DNA of 8,556 nt. Origin: Bacteroidia bacterium (GTDB taxonomy: Bacteria > Bacteroidota > Bacteroidia > Bacteroidales > Dysgonomonadaceae). The position numbers and the translations under genes are program-made. Positions 1 through 5,969 of the stretch are shown here, piece by piece (positions within the stretch are counted from its first letter, which is position 1; each line of letters opens with the position of its first letter). Under the pieces are notes generated by a model, which worked only from the letters and a program-made list of their open reading frames with translations, ran no database searches and was not told the origin of the DNA. The stretch spans positions 7,678 to 16,233 of the forward strand of contig JAUNRY010000018.1 in the NCBI GenBank assembly GCA_030539475.1, in the 5' to 3' direction.

Positions 1-9
1 AAAACCATA

Positions 10-813
10 ATGAAAGATATTTTAAGCGAAATAATCGCTCACAAACGAAAAGAAGTAGCGGAACAAAAAGGCAACATCCCTTATTCTCAGCTTGAGAAAG
101 AGTTGGCAAAGTGCGATTTACCCGTTTATTCGTTGAAGGACGCGCTGTTGCAATCCGATTCGGGAATTATCGCGGAATTTAAACGCCGCTCGCCAAGCAA
201 AGGATGGATAAATAAGGATGCGGATGCCGGAATGGTTACAAAAAACTACGCGGAAGTGGGCGCGGCAGCGCTATCCGTGCTGACCGATGAAAAATATTTC
301 GGCGGAACGCTTGCTGATTTGCAAACGGCGGCTAAGAATGTGAGTATTCCGGTAATGCGAAAGGAATTTATCGTGGATGAATACCAGATTCTGCAAGCCC
401 GGTTATCGGGTGCAAGCGCGATTCTGCTTATCGCCGCGGCGCTTACTGTTGAGGAAAATCACCGCTTTACCCGATTTGCGAAGCAATTGAATTTGGATGT
501 TTTGTTGGAACTTCACGATGAAAAAGAGGTGGAATACGTTTCTTCGGAAAACACTATTGTTGGAATCAACAACCGGAATCTGGGGACTTTCGTTACCGAT
601 TTGGGAAAATCGTACAAGATGATTGAACTTTTGCCCAAAGATGCCGTGTTGGTTTCGGAAAGCGGAATTTCCAATCCCGAAACGGTGCAAGAATTACGAA
701 AAGCAGGTTATAAAGGTTTTCTTATCGGGGAGAATTTTATGAAAACGGAGAATCCGGGTGAAAACTTGAGAAAATTTATCGAAAATATGAAGAAAGGGAT
801 ACAAATCGCGTGA
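10..813 (+). CDS. trpC: Indole-3-glycerol phosphate synthase (TrpC)
   Basis: Cytosolic TIM-barrel enzyme that closes the ring of carboxyphenylaminodeoxyribulose phosphate to indole-3-glycerol phosphate, the step before tryptophan synthase. The 267-residue length is normal for a monofunctional TrpC; there is no fused TrpF domain, and trpF is a separate gene downstream. Active-site signatures are all visible: E56 and K58 with SPS 61-63 in the IAEFKRRSPSKG motif, catalytic K118 in MRKEF, E167 in LLELHDE, N187 in GINNRNL, E217-S218-G219 in the VSESGI loop, and a phosphate-binding IGENFM near residues 239-244. The ATG at 10 is the natural start, because it gives the usual N-terminal helix. Upstream trpB/E/G/D are presumably just outside the window. 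The gene is intact. Confidence 0.97.
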   Translation: MKDILSEIIAHKRKEVAEQKGNIPYSQLEKELAKCDLPVYSLKDALLQSDSGIIAEFKRRSPSKGWINKDADAGMVTKNYAEVGAAALSVLTDEKYFGGTLADLQTAAKNVSIPVMRKEFIVDEYQILQARLSGASAILLIAAALTVEENHRFTRFAKQLNLDVLLELHDEKEVEYVSSENTIVGINNRNLGTFVTDLGKSYKMIELLPKDAVLVSESGISNPETVQELRKAGYKGFLIGENFMKTENPGENLRKFIENMKKGIQIA

Positions 814-830
814 AATACGCAAAAGATTAT

Positions 831-838
831 TATATTTG
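831..838 (+). promoter_or_regulatory. Candidate Bacteroidetes-type promoter (-7 element) inside the trp operon
   Basis: TATATTTG matches the Bacteroidetes primary-sigma -7 consensus TAnnTTTG exactly and lies 17 nt after the trpC stop. No clear TTTG -33 element is seen at the expected distance upstream, so the call rests on the -7 box alone. A start site roughly 7 nt downstream would give a leader of about 35 nt before the ATG at 880. It would also exclude the in-frame TTG at 841 as the start of the next gene. If real, it would also supply transcripts for trpF and trpA. Confidence 0.4.
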
Positions 839-879
839 TATTGTCAACTTATCAATGTGTAAACATTAATTTTAAGAAG

Positions 880-1047
880 ATGAATGAGAAAGAAAAAGCG
901 GAAAAACTTCAAGAACTTGAAAACCTAAAATTATTGTTGAAGTTTCACGCCGAAAGCAAAATAATAACCAAAGACAAAGAATTTTGGGCACACATTGATG
1001 CAATTTTGGATGAAATTATCCGATTGGAGAATGAATTAAAACAATAA
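880..1047 (+). CDS. Small charged helical protein of unknown function, inserted between trpC and trpF
   Basis: I do not recognise this 55-residue protein. From the ATG at 880 it begins MNEKEKAEKLQELENLKLLL and is rich in Lys, Glu and Leu. The pattern suggests two amphipathic helices: a first Leu-heptad stretch at about residues 1-22 and a second at about 35-55, ending IIRLENELKQ. No signal peptide, membrane segment or Cys/His metal site is present. The reading frame is open back to a TTG at 841, which would add 13 residues. I prefer ATG 880, because the candidate -7 promoter box at 831-838 would put the transcript start after that TTG. The stop lies 9 nt before the next gene, so the two are probably co-transcribed and may act together. 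It may be a coiled-coil partner or accessory protein; this is inference. Confidence 0.6.
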   Translation: MNEKEKAEKLQELENLKLLLKFHAESKIITKDKEFWAHIDAILDEIIRLENELKQ

Positions 1048-1056
1048 CCTATTTGT

Positions 1057-1485
1057 ATGGAAAATTTTTCAAAATACCTGCCTACCGAAGAAATGCGTGC
1101 CGAATTCGAGCAGTACAAAGCATTGACTACGGAAGAAGAAAGAGCCGCTTTTCAAGAAAAAAGGGCAAATCGTGTAGCGGATATGCCGGAGACCGAACGT
1201 GAAAAGTACATTTCAGCATCAATGAAAGGGCTGGATGCCACTATTGAAACTGCAGAAAATTTATTGGCTGTACACAAACTCGGAGCAATATCCGAAGCCA
1301 TATCATTGTCGTATATCGCCAAAACCTATTTTGGAAAGAGTAAAGAATGGCTGTATCAGCGACTTAACGGATATAAAGTAAACGGAAAGCCTGCACAATT
1401 CACACCGCAGGAACAAAAACAATTTGCCAATGCGCTCGCTGATATTGGCACCAAACTGGAGAAAACTTCTTTGAATTTCCGCTAA
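1057..1485 (+). CDS. DUF5053-like protein with a helix-turn-helix-like C-terminal half
   Basis: A 142-residue cytosolic protein. Residues 1-75 are charged and helical (many Glu, Lys, Arg). Residues 80-142 hold a conserved-looking core: SLSYIAKTYF at 83-92, GKSKEWLYQRLNG at 93-105, then VNGKPAQFTPQE at 108-119 and a last helix at about 120-136. From memory this core matches DUF5053 proteins of Bacteroidales, which have no known function; I could not run a profile search. The spacing 'IA..YFGKS..WLYQRLNG' resembles a helix-turn-helix with a recognition helix, so DNA or RNA binding is a reasonable guess but not shown. It follows the 55-residue gene by 9 nt and is followed by trpF after 26 nt. 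Nothing in it relates to tryptophan, so it is probably a passenger cassette in the trp operon. Confidence 0.75.
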   Translation: MENFSKYLPTEEMRAEFEQYKALTTEEERAAFQEKRANRVADMPETEREKYISASMKGLDATIETAENLLAVHKLGAISEAISLSYIAKTYFGKSKEWLYQRLNGYKVNGKPAQFTPQEQKQFANALADIGTKLEKTSLNFR

Positions 1486-1511
1486 ACACAGATTTTTTTA
1501 TCGAAAGTTTT

Positions 1512-2141
1512 ATGATTATTAAAATCTGCGGAATGCGCGAAGCCCAAAACATCCGCGAAATGGAACAAACGGGGGTGGATTGGATGGGATTTATTTTCTA
1601 TCCGAAATCGCCGCGATTCGTGAGCAAAGTCCCCGAATATTTACCCCAAAAAACCAAACGCATCGGAGTTTTTGTAAATGAATCGGTTGAAAATACATTG
1701 AAAATAGCAAAACTCTTTCAACTTGATTTTGTGCAACTTCACGGCGATGAATCACCTGAATTTTGCGATGAATTGGGCAAAAATGGACTGAAAATCATCA
1801 AAGCATTTAGTGTTGAAAACGAATTTCCTTCGGAAAAGGTGAGCAATTATAATGGTAAATGCGATTATTTCCTTTTCGATACAAAAACAAACCTACACGG
1901 TGGCTCGGGAAAGAAATTCAACTGGGATATTTTATCGGAGTATAATGGAGAAACGCCTTTTTTATTGAGCGGAGGAATTTCGATGGAAGATGTGGAAAGT
2001 ATTCGTGAATTTAATCATCCGAAGTGCATCGGAATTGACATAAACAGCAAATTTGAAATCAGCCCTACGCTGAAAGATGTGGAGGTGGTGAAACGGTTTA
2101 TTGGGAAGATAAGAGAACCAAGAGCCAAGAACCAAGACTGA
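1512..2141 (+). CDS. trpF: Phosphoribosylanthranilate isomerase (TrpF)
   Basis: Cytosolic TIM-barrel enzyme for the Amadori rearrangement of N-(5-phosphoribosyl)anthranilate, feeding TrpC. Visible catalytic residues are C6 in the N-terminal KICGM motif (general base) and D123 in FLFDTK (general acid). R35 in SPRFV, QLHGDE at 75-80, the GGSGKKFNW phosphate/substrate loop at 130-138, the GGI at 154-156 and GIDINSKFE at 174-182 complete the family pattern. The ATG at 1512 is fixed by the conserved extreme N-terminus; no good Shine-Dalgarno is seen, as is common in this phylum. Length is 209 residues. The last residues (PRAKNQD) are encoded by a 7-bp tandem repeat and are not conserved TrpF sequence, so the repeat seems to have replaced or extended the native C-terminus. 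Confidence 0.96.
   Translation: MIIKICGMREAQNIREMEQTGVDWMGFIFYPKSPRFVSKVPEYLPQKTKRIGVFVNESVENTLKIAKLFQLDFVQLHGDESPEFCDELGKNGLKIIKAFSVENEFPSEKVSNYNGKCDYFLFDTKTNLHGGSGKKFNWDILSEYNGETPFLLSGGISMEDVESIREFNHPKCIGIDINSKFEISPTLKDVEVVKRFIGKIREPRAKNQD
2117..2137 (+). repeat. 7-bp tandem repeat (RCCAAGA)x3 at the 3' end of trpF
   Basis: Three consecutive 7-bp units, ACCAAGA, GCCAAGA and ACCAAGA, differ only in their first base. They encode the final trpF residues and end 1 nt before its stop codon. The unit is not a multiple of three, so gain or loss of one copy would change the last residues and the stop used. The following spacer (2142-2226) continues as low-complexity purine/AC-rich sequence (such as TAGACAGTAGAC and later GACACGAGACACG), consistent with an expanded or inserted simple-sequence tract between trpF and trpA. 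Confidence 0.75.
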
Positions 2142-2226
2142 TAGACAGTAGACTAACAGATATTAAGACTATAGATATAATCAACCTGACTCAGACACGA
2201 GACACGCAACTCGAAACAAAAATAGT

Positions 2227-3003
2227 ATGAACAAAATAGATCAACTTTTTCAACAAAAAAACAAAAACATTTTATCGGTTTACTTTACCGCCGGATATCC
2301 AAACCTCAACGATACCGTTCCGGTAATTCAATCGCTCGAACGCTACGGAGTAGATTTACTCGAAATAGGCATCCCTTTCAGCGATCCGATGGCCGACGGC
2401 CCCGTTATTCAGGCATCGGGCACGCAAGCGTTGAAAAACGGAATGAGCGTGAAATTGCTTTTCGAACAATTGGCCGATGTGCGCAAAACGGTTTCTATGC
2501 CTTTGGTATTAATGGGTTACCTCAATCCTATTCTCCAATTCGGTTTCGAGAAATTCTGCGCCCAGGCGCAACGCTGCGGAATAGACGGCATTATCATCCC
2601 CGATTTGCCTTTCGACGAATATATGGAATCCTACAAACCGATTGCCGAAAAACACGGATTGCATATAATTATGCTCATCACGCCCGAAACGTCGGAAGAG
2701 CGCATCCGCCTCATCGACGAAAATACCGGCGGTTTTATCTATATGGTTTCTTCGGCATCGGTTACGGGCGCGAAAAACACGTTCGGCGACGAAAACCTTC
2801 AATATTTTAAGCGTGTGAACGCTATGCGACTTAATAACCCACGGCTTATCGGATTCGGAATTTCCAACAAATCCACGTTTGACGCGGCTTGCGAGAATGC
2901 ATCGGGAGCGATTATCGGAAGTAAATTCGTTTCGTTGCTGGGAAGCGAAAAATCGGTGGATGATGCGGTGGAGAAATTGATTCGGGCAATTAGTAATTCG
3001 TAA
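2227..3003 (+). CDS. trpA: Tryptophan synthase alpha subunit (TrpA)
   Basis: Cleaves indole-3-glycerol phosphate to indole and glyceraldehyde-3-phosphate; the indole is channelled to TrpB in the alpha2beta2 complex. At 258 residues it is a normal-length TIM barrel. Catalytic E46 lies in LLEIGIPFSDP and D57 in MADGPVIQ; these correspond to Glu49 and Asp60 of the Salmonella enzyme. YMVSSASVTGAKNTF at 172-186 covers the flexible active-site loop, and FGI at 210-212 plus GAIIGSKFV at 227-235 form the phosphate site. The ATG at 2227 gives the standard N-terminus. The 85-nt spacer from trpF is long for this operon and is low complexity. No trpB is in the window; in Bacteroides-type operons it comes first, so it should be upstream. 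Confidence 0.97.
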   Translation: MNKIDQLFQQKNKNILSVYFTAGYPNLNDTVPVIQSLERYGVDLLEIGIPFSDPMADGPVIQASGTQALKNGMSVKLLFEQLADVRKTVSMPLVLMGYLNPILQFGFEKFCAQAQRCGIDGIIIPDLPFDEYMESYKPIAEKHGLHIIMLITPETSEERIRLIDENTGGFIYMVSSASVTGAKNTFGDENLQYFKRVNAMRLNNPRLIGFGISNKSTFDAACENASGAIIGSKFVSLLGSEKSVDDAVEKLIRAISNS

Positions 3004-3019
3004 TTATCAATTGGTAATT
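2993..3019. repeat. GTAATT-rich repeat and palindrome at the end of trpA
   Basis: GTAATT occurs three times (2993, 3000 and 3014), starting inside the trpA coding end and passing over its stop codon. The stretch 3002-3019 (AATTATCAATTGGTAATT) is an 18-nt palindrome with one G-T position. It is AU-rich, has almost no loop and lacks a following T-run, so it is a poor intrinsic terminator. It looks more like a simple intergenic repeat of the kind also seen after trpF. Confidence 0.5.
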
Positions 3020-3030
3020 CCTCAAAAAAT

Positions 3031-3053
3031 GTAGCCGTTTTTGTGGCCGTTTT
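3031..3053 (+). promoter_or_regulatory. Direct repeat, possible operator of the toxin-antitoxin operon
   Basis: GTAGCCGTTTT (3031-3041) and GTGGCCGTTTT (3043-3053) match at 10 of 11 positions with a 12-bp period, roughly one helical turn. They overlap the candidate -33 element of the promoter for the antitoxin gene. Type II antitoxins of this kind usually repress their own promoter with the toxin as co-repressor, so an operator is the simplest reading. The binding itself is inference. Confidence 0.4.
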
Positions 3054-3074
3054 CAAAATAAAGTTGTATTTTTG
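3040..3074 (+). promoter_or_regulatory. Candidate Bacteroidetes promoter for the toxin-antitoxin operon
   Basis: TATTTTTG at 3067-3074 fits the -7 consensus TAnnTTTG, and TTTG at 3040-3043 can serve as the -33 element. The 23-nt spacing is slightly longer than the typical 19-21. A start site near 3081 leaves a leader of about a dozen nt before the ATG at 3093, which supports that ATG over the in-frame TTG at 3072, which lies inside the promoter. Confidence 0.5.
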
Positions 3075-3092
3075 TATCAAAATCAAGCAACT

Positions 3093-3347
3093 ATGGCAAC
3101 AATTATCAGCAGCAGACAGTTTCGGGACAGGCAGGGTTATTATTTCGACTTAATAGAGAAAGGCGAGCAATTGATTTTGCGCCGCAAAGGCACATCGTAC
3201 AAAATAACTCCCATTGAAGACGACGCTTTGATGACCGAAGAGGAATTTTATGCAAAAATAGACCGCTCCCTCCAACAAGCCAAGGAGGGGAAAACGAAAA
3301 CCATTAATACAAAAGAAGAACTACGCGCTTTTCTTGGTTTGCTATGA
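3093..3347 (+). CDS. Type II antitoxin, Phd/YefM family-like
   Basis: An 84-residue protein that should neutralise the downstream YoeB-like toxin and repress its own operon. Residues 1-41 (ISSRQFRDRQ, YYFDLIEKGEQLILRRKG, YKITPI) follow the Phd/YefM pattern: a beta-strand, helices around the 'REF...YFDL..KGE' core, then two strands forming the DNA-binding dimer. Residues 48-84 are charged and helical (EEEFYAKIDRSLQQAKEGK, then EELRAFLGLL), as expected for the toxin-wrapping tail. The start is the ATG at 3093; a TTG 21 nt upstream is in frame but falls inside the promoter. The stop codon overlaps the toxin start codon in an ATGA junction (3344-3347), typical of translational coupling. Family placement is from pattern recognition; I am fairly sure of the role because of the partner gene. 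Confidence 0.85.
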   Translation: MATIISSRQFRDRQGYYFDLIEKGEQLILRRKGTSYKITPIEDDALMTEEEFYAKIDRSLQQAKEGKTKTINTKEELRAFLGLL

Positions 3348-3619
3348 AATACAAACTGAAATTTACGGATGACGCCGAATACGACATCAAAAAGTTGAAG
3401 CGGAGCGAGCCAATTGCGTACAGGAAATTGATAAAACTGCTTGCCGAGCTGGGTGAGCATCCTTATTCCGGCATCGGTAAAGTTAAAAGACTAAAACACT
3501 TCAACGAAGAAACGTGGTCGCGCAGAATTACCGATAAACACCGGTTGGTTTATCGCGTGTTTGATGATGTAGTACTGGTTCTTGTGATTTCTGCCTATGG
3601 ACATTACGATGATAAATAA
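3344..3619 (+). CDS. yoeB: YoeB/Txe-family mRNA interferase toxin (atypical active site)
   Basis: A 91-residue RelE-superfamily toxin, expected to cleave mRNA in the ribosomal A site. The C-terminal half is clearly YoeB-like: LKH at 50-52, WSRRIT at 58-63, HRLVY at 66-70 and SAYGHYDDK at 83-91. R67 and H87 align with catalytic Arg65 and His83 of E. coli YoeB, and Y88 with its terminal Tyr84. Aligned without gaps, E. coli GKPEPLKH corresponds to GKVKRLKH here, so the position of catalytic Glu46 is K48. No acidic residue takes its place in this loop; the nearest, E55-E56, are seven positions later. The toxin may therefore be weak, inactive or use another base. It starts on the 4-nt overlap with the antitoxin stop. 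The gene is otherwise intact. Confidence 0.9.
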   Translation: MKYKLKFTDDAEYDIKKLKRSEPIAYRKLIKLLAELGEHPYSGIGKVKRLKHFNEETWSRRITDKHRLVYRVFDDVVLVLVISAYGHYDDK

Positions 3620-3698
3620 CTAGTTCCCGCCCTCAACAAAGAAAATTATAAAAACTGATTCAAAATTAATTTCCTAAAAACACATTTTATTTTTACTT

Positions 3699-3720
3699 TT
3701 ACACTTTCTTTTTTGTGTAA
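3699..3720. promoter_or_regulatory. Inverted repeat upstream of the cotransporter gene, possible operator
   Basis: TTACAC (3699-3704) and GTGTAA (3715-3720) are perfect 6-bp inverted arms around a 10-nt pyrimidine spacer, ending 14 nt before the TTG start at 3735. The shape and position suit a dimeric repressor site or a leader hairpin near the ribosome-binding region. The surrounding gap (3620-3734, 115 nt) is very AT-rich. TATTTTTA at 3688-3695 is one base off the -7 consensus, but no good -33 box was found. Confidence 0.35.
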
Positions 3721-3734
3721 CAATTTAAATTAAA

Positions 3735-5924
3735 TTGGCTATTAAAAACGAAACTACACAAGCGGGAGGCCGTTTAGGAACTTTTGGAGGTGTTTTCACC
3801 CCTTCCATACTCACAATCTTAGGCGTTATAATGTATTTGCGCTTCGGTTGGGTTGTGGGCAACGTGGGGCTTATCGGCACATTAATTATCGTTACGCTGT
3901 CCACCTCCATCACGTTTCTCACCGCGTTATCCATTGCTTCCATAGCAACCAACGCTCCGGTAAAGGGCGGCGGCGCTTATTATATGATAAGCCGCTCGTT
4001 GGGACTGGAAGTGGGCGGAGCGGTTGGCATTCCGCTGTTCTTGGCACAGGCCTTTTCCGTTGCATTGTACATCATAGGTTTTTCCGAAAGTATGGTCGCT
4101 ATTTTTCCATCGCTGAACATAAAATTAGTCGGAATAGTCACCACGGTCCTTATCAGTTTGCTGTCTCTTTTTTCTACGCAGGCAGCCATAAAAGCGCAAT
4201 TTGCAATTTTGGCGATTATTGCTTTTTCGCTCATTTCATTTTATTTCGGGCATCCCATAGAGGATTCCTCCATTGAACTTTGGGGCGTTCCCGCGGCCGA
4301 ATCGGAAAGCTTTTGGATTGTTTTCGCGGTTTTCTTCCCTGCCGTCACGGGAATTATGGCGGGCGTAAATATGTCGGGAGATTTAAAGAATCCTGCGAAA
4401 TCCATTCCTTTGGGAACCTTTCTGGCTGTGGGTACGGGGTATGTCATTTATATTACTATCCCGATTTTTCTGGCATCAAGAGCCGACGCGGCAACGCTGG
4501 TGAGCGACACGCTGATTATGCAAAAAATAGCGTTTTGGGGTTTTGCCATTCTTCTTGGCGTTTGGGGCGCCACCTTGTCGAGTGCCGTGGGCAGTTTACT
4601 GGGCGCACCGCGTGTTTTGCAAGCATTGACGGCCGACAACGTGTTACCGAAAAAACTTTCGTTCTTAGGAAAAACTTCCGGCAAGGAACAAATCCCGAGA
4701 GCGGCCACCATAGCAACTTCCGTTATTGCTTTGGTATTGGTTATCGTGGGCGATTTAAATATGATTGCTCCCATATTAACAATGTTCTTTCTAACCACAT
4801 ACGGCACTCTAAACCTCACCGCCGGCATTGAGAGGGTGTTAAACAGCCCCTCTTTCCGCCCGAAATTTAAAGTTCACTGGGCTTTTTCCTTTTTAGGAAC
4901 CATTGGTTGTATTGTAGTGATGCTTCTCATCAATGCGGTTGCAACCATTATCGCGATGGTCTTCATCGCTGTAATTTTTATCTGGCTGCGAAGAAGAAGG
5001 CTGAAAACCACTTTTGGCGATGTAAGAAACGGATTGCTGATGCAGGTTGCCCGATACGCGCTGCTTATGCTGAGTTCGAGAGAGGTGGATGCCAAAAGCT
5101 GGCGGCCCAATATCTTGGTTTTCTCCGGGATGCCCACCAAGAGATGGCATCTTATCGATTTTGCGTATGGCCTGGTGCAGGAAAAAGGATTGATTACGGT
5201 GGCAACCATTCTGCCCGAACCCAATGTTTCCATACAGCGGGTGAGCGATTATGAAGAAAAAATATCGGCCTACCTCAACGAAAAAGACATAAAAACATTG
5301 GTGCGGGTTACAAGGGCGCAAGATCCTTTTTCGGGGGCGGTTCAGCTGGTTAGTTCCTATGGCTTGGGCTCCGTGGTACCCAACACCATCCTGCTTGGCG
5401 ATACGGAAGAAAACAAAAACTTGAAACCGTATTGCGAAATGATTACCCATTTTTACGAATCCAAAAGGAACGTGATTATCCTTCAAAACGATTTTAAACT
5501 CGATTACCACGAAGAAAAAAGAATCGATTTGTGGTGGGGCGGATTAAAAGGAAACGGCGGATTTATGATGATTATGGGGCATCTCATCAAAAGCACTCCA
5601 CATTGGCAAAACACCACCGTTTGCGTGAAAATGGTTGTATCTTCGGAAGAGGCCGTGGAGGAAACACGGGAATACCTGAAAGATATCCTCGATAAAATGC
5701 GCGTTTCATTTAACCACGATGTCATTGTTTCCAACGGTAAAAAGTTTTGGGAAATAATAAACGAAGAATCCAAAGACAGCGCTATGGTAATGATGGGGCT
5801 TAAAACTCCCGATGAGAATTATGCCCAATATTACCAACAACTGAAAAACAACACGCAGCCCATTAAAAACAAAGTCTTTTTTCTTGCTTCGCAGAACATA
5901 GAATTTGAAGACGTACTGCACTGA
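3735..5924 (+). CDS. SLC12-type cation-chloride cotransporter (Na-K-Cl cotransporter-like)
   Basis: A 729-residue inner-membrane transporter of the APC superfamily, SLC12 family, predicted to couple chloride to sodium and/or potassium. Residues 20-420 hold about 12 membrane segments. Family marks are ILGVIMYLRFGWVVGNVG near 28-45 (helix 1), VKGGGAYYMISRSLG at 76-90, GIMAGVNMSGDLKNP at 206-220 (helix 6) and TLSSAVGSLLGAPRVLQAL at 280-298 (helix 8). Y112 in LYIIGF fits the potassium-binding Tyr of human NKCC1, and S282-S283 fit its sodium-site serines, which favours a Na-coupled member; ion use is inferred. The cytosolic C-terminal SLC12 domain starts near WRPNILVFSGMP (456-467). No usable ATG precedes helix 1 and an in-frame stop lies at 3726-3728, so TTG 3735 is the likely start. 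Confidence 0.9.
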   Translation: MAIKNETTQAGGRLGTFGGVFTPSILTILGVIMYLRFGWVVGNVGLIGTLIIVTLSTSITFLTALSIASIATNAPVKGGGAYYMISRSLGLEVGGAVGIPLFLAQAFSVALYIIGFSESMVAIFPSLNIKLVGIVTTVLISLLSLFSTQAAIKAQFAILAIIAFSLISFYFGHPIEDSSIELWGVPAAESESFWIVFAVFFPAVTGIMAGVNMSGDLKNPAKSIPLGTFLAVGTGYVIYITIPIFLASRADAATLVSDTLIMQKIAFWGFAILLGVWGATLSSAVGSLLGAPRVLQALTADNVLPKKLSFLGKTSGKEQIPRAATIATSVIALVLVIVGDLNMIAPILTMFFLTTYGTLNLTAGIERVLNSPSFRPKFKVHWAFSFLGTIGCIVVMLLINAVATIIAMVFIAVIFIWLRRRRLKTTFGDVRNGLLMQVARYALLMLSSREVDAKSWRPNILVFSGMPTKRWHLIDFAYGLVQEKGLITVATILPEPNVSIQRVSDYEEKISAYLNEKDIKTLVRVTRAQDPFSGAVQLVSSYGLGSVVPNTILLGDTEENKNLKPYCEMITHFYESKRNVIILQNDFKLDYHEEKRIDLWWGGLKGNGGFMMIMGHLIKSTPHWQNTTVCVKMVVSSEEAVEETREYLKDILDKMRVSFNHDVIVSNGKKFWEIINEESKDSAMVMMGLKTPDENYAQYYQQLKNNTQPIKNKVFFLASQNIEFEDVLH

Positions 5925-5969
5925 TTGCCACTTTAACGCCAATAACCAAACAGAGAATAATCCGGTTTT

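Noticed and set aside
841..879. TTG at 841 as the start of the small helical protein
   Set aside because: It would add 13 residues unlike the charged helix that follows, and it lies at or before the transcript start expected from the -7 box at 831-838; ATG 880 is better.
1491..1500. T-run before trpF as an intrinsic terminator of the inserted cassette
   Set aside because: Seven T residues follow the DUF5053-like gene, but I find no GC-containing hairpin just upstream.
2176..2181. TATAAT upstream of trpA as a -10 promoter box
   Set aside because: It resembles the E. coli sigma-70 consensus, but the Bacteroidetes primary sigma uses TAnnTTTG, and it sits in an AT-rich low-complexity tract without a matching upstream element.
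3072..3092. TTG at 3072 as the antitoxin start
   Set aside because: It overlaps the -7 promoter box; the ATG at 3093 gives the normal Phd/YefM-like N-terminus.
3848..4276. 142-residue plus-strand open frame in another frame of the cotransporter gene
   Set aside because: Composition (many Arg, His, Gly, Ser) is that of a frame-shifted membrane-protein gene; the SLC12 frame is conserved through this region.
4893..5510. 205-residue minus-strand open frame inside the cotransporter gene
   Set aside because: It lies fully opposite a well-conserved SLC12 coding region, has no recognisable domain, and is Phe/His/Gln rich as expected of an antisense shadow.
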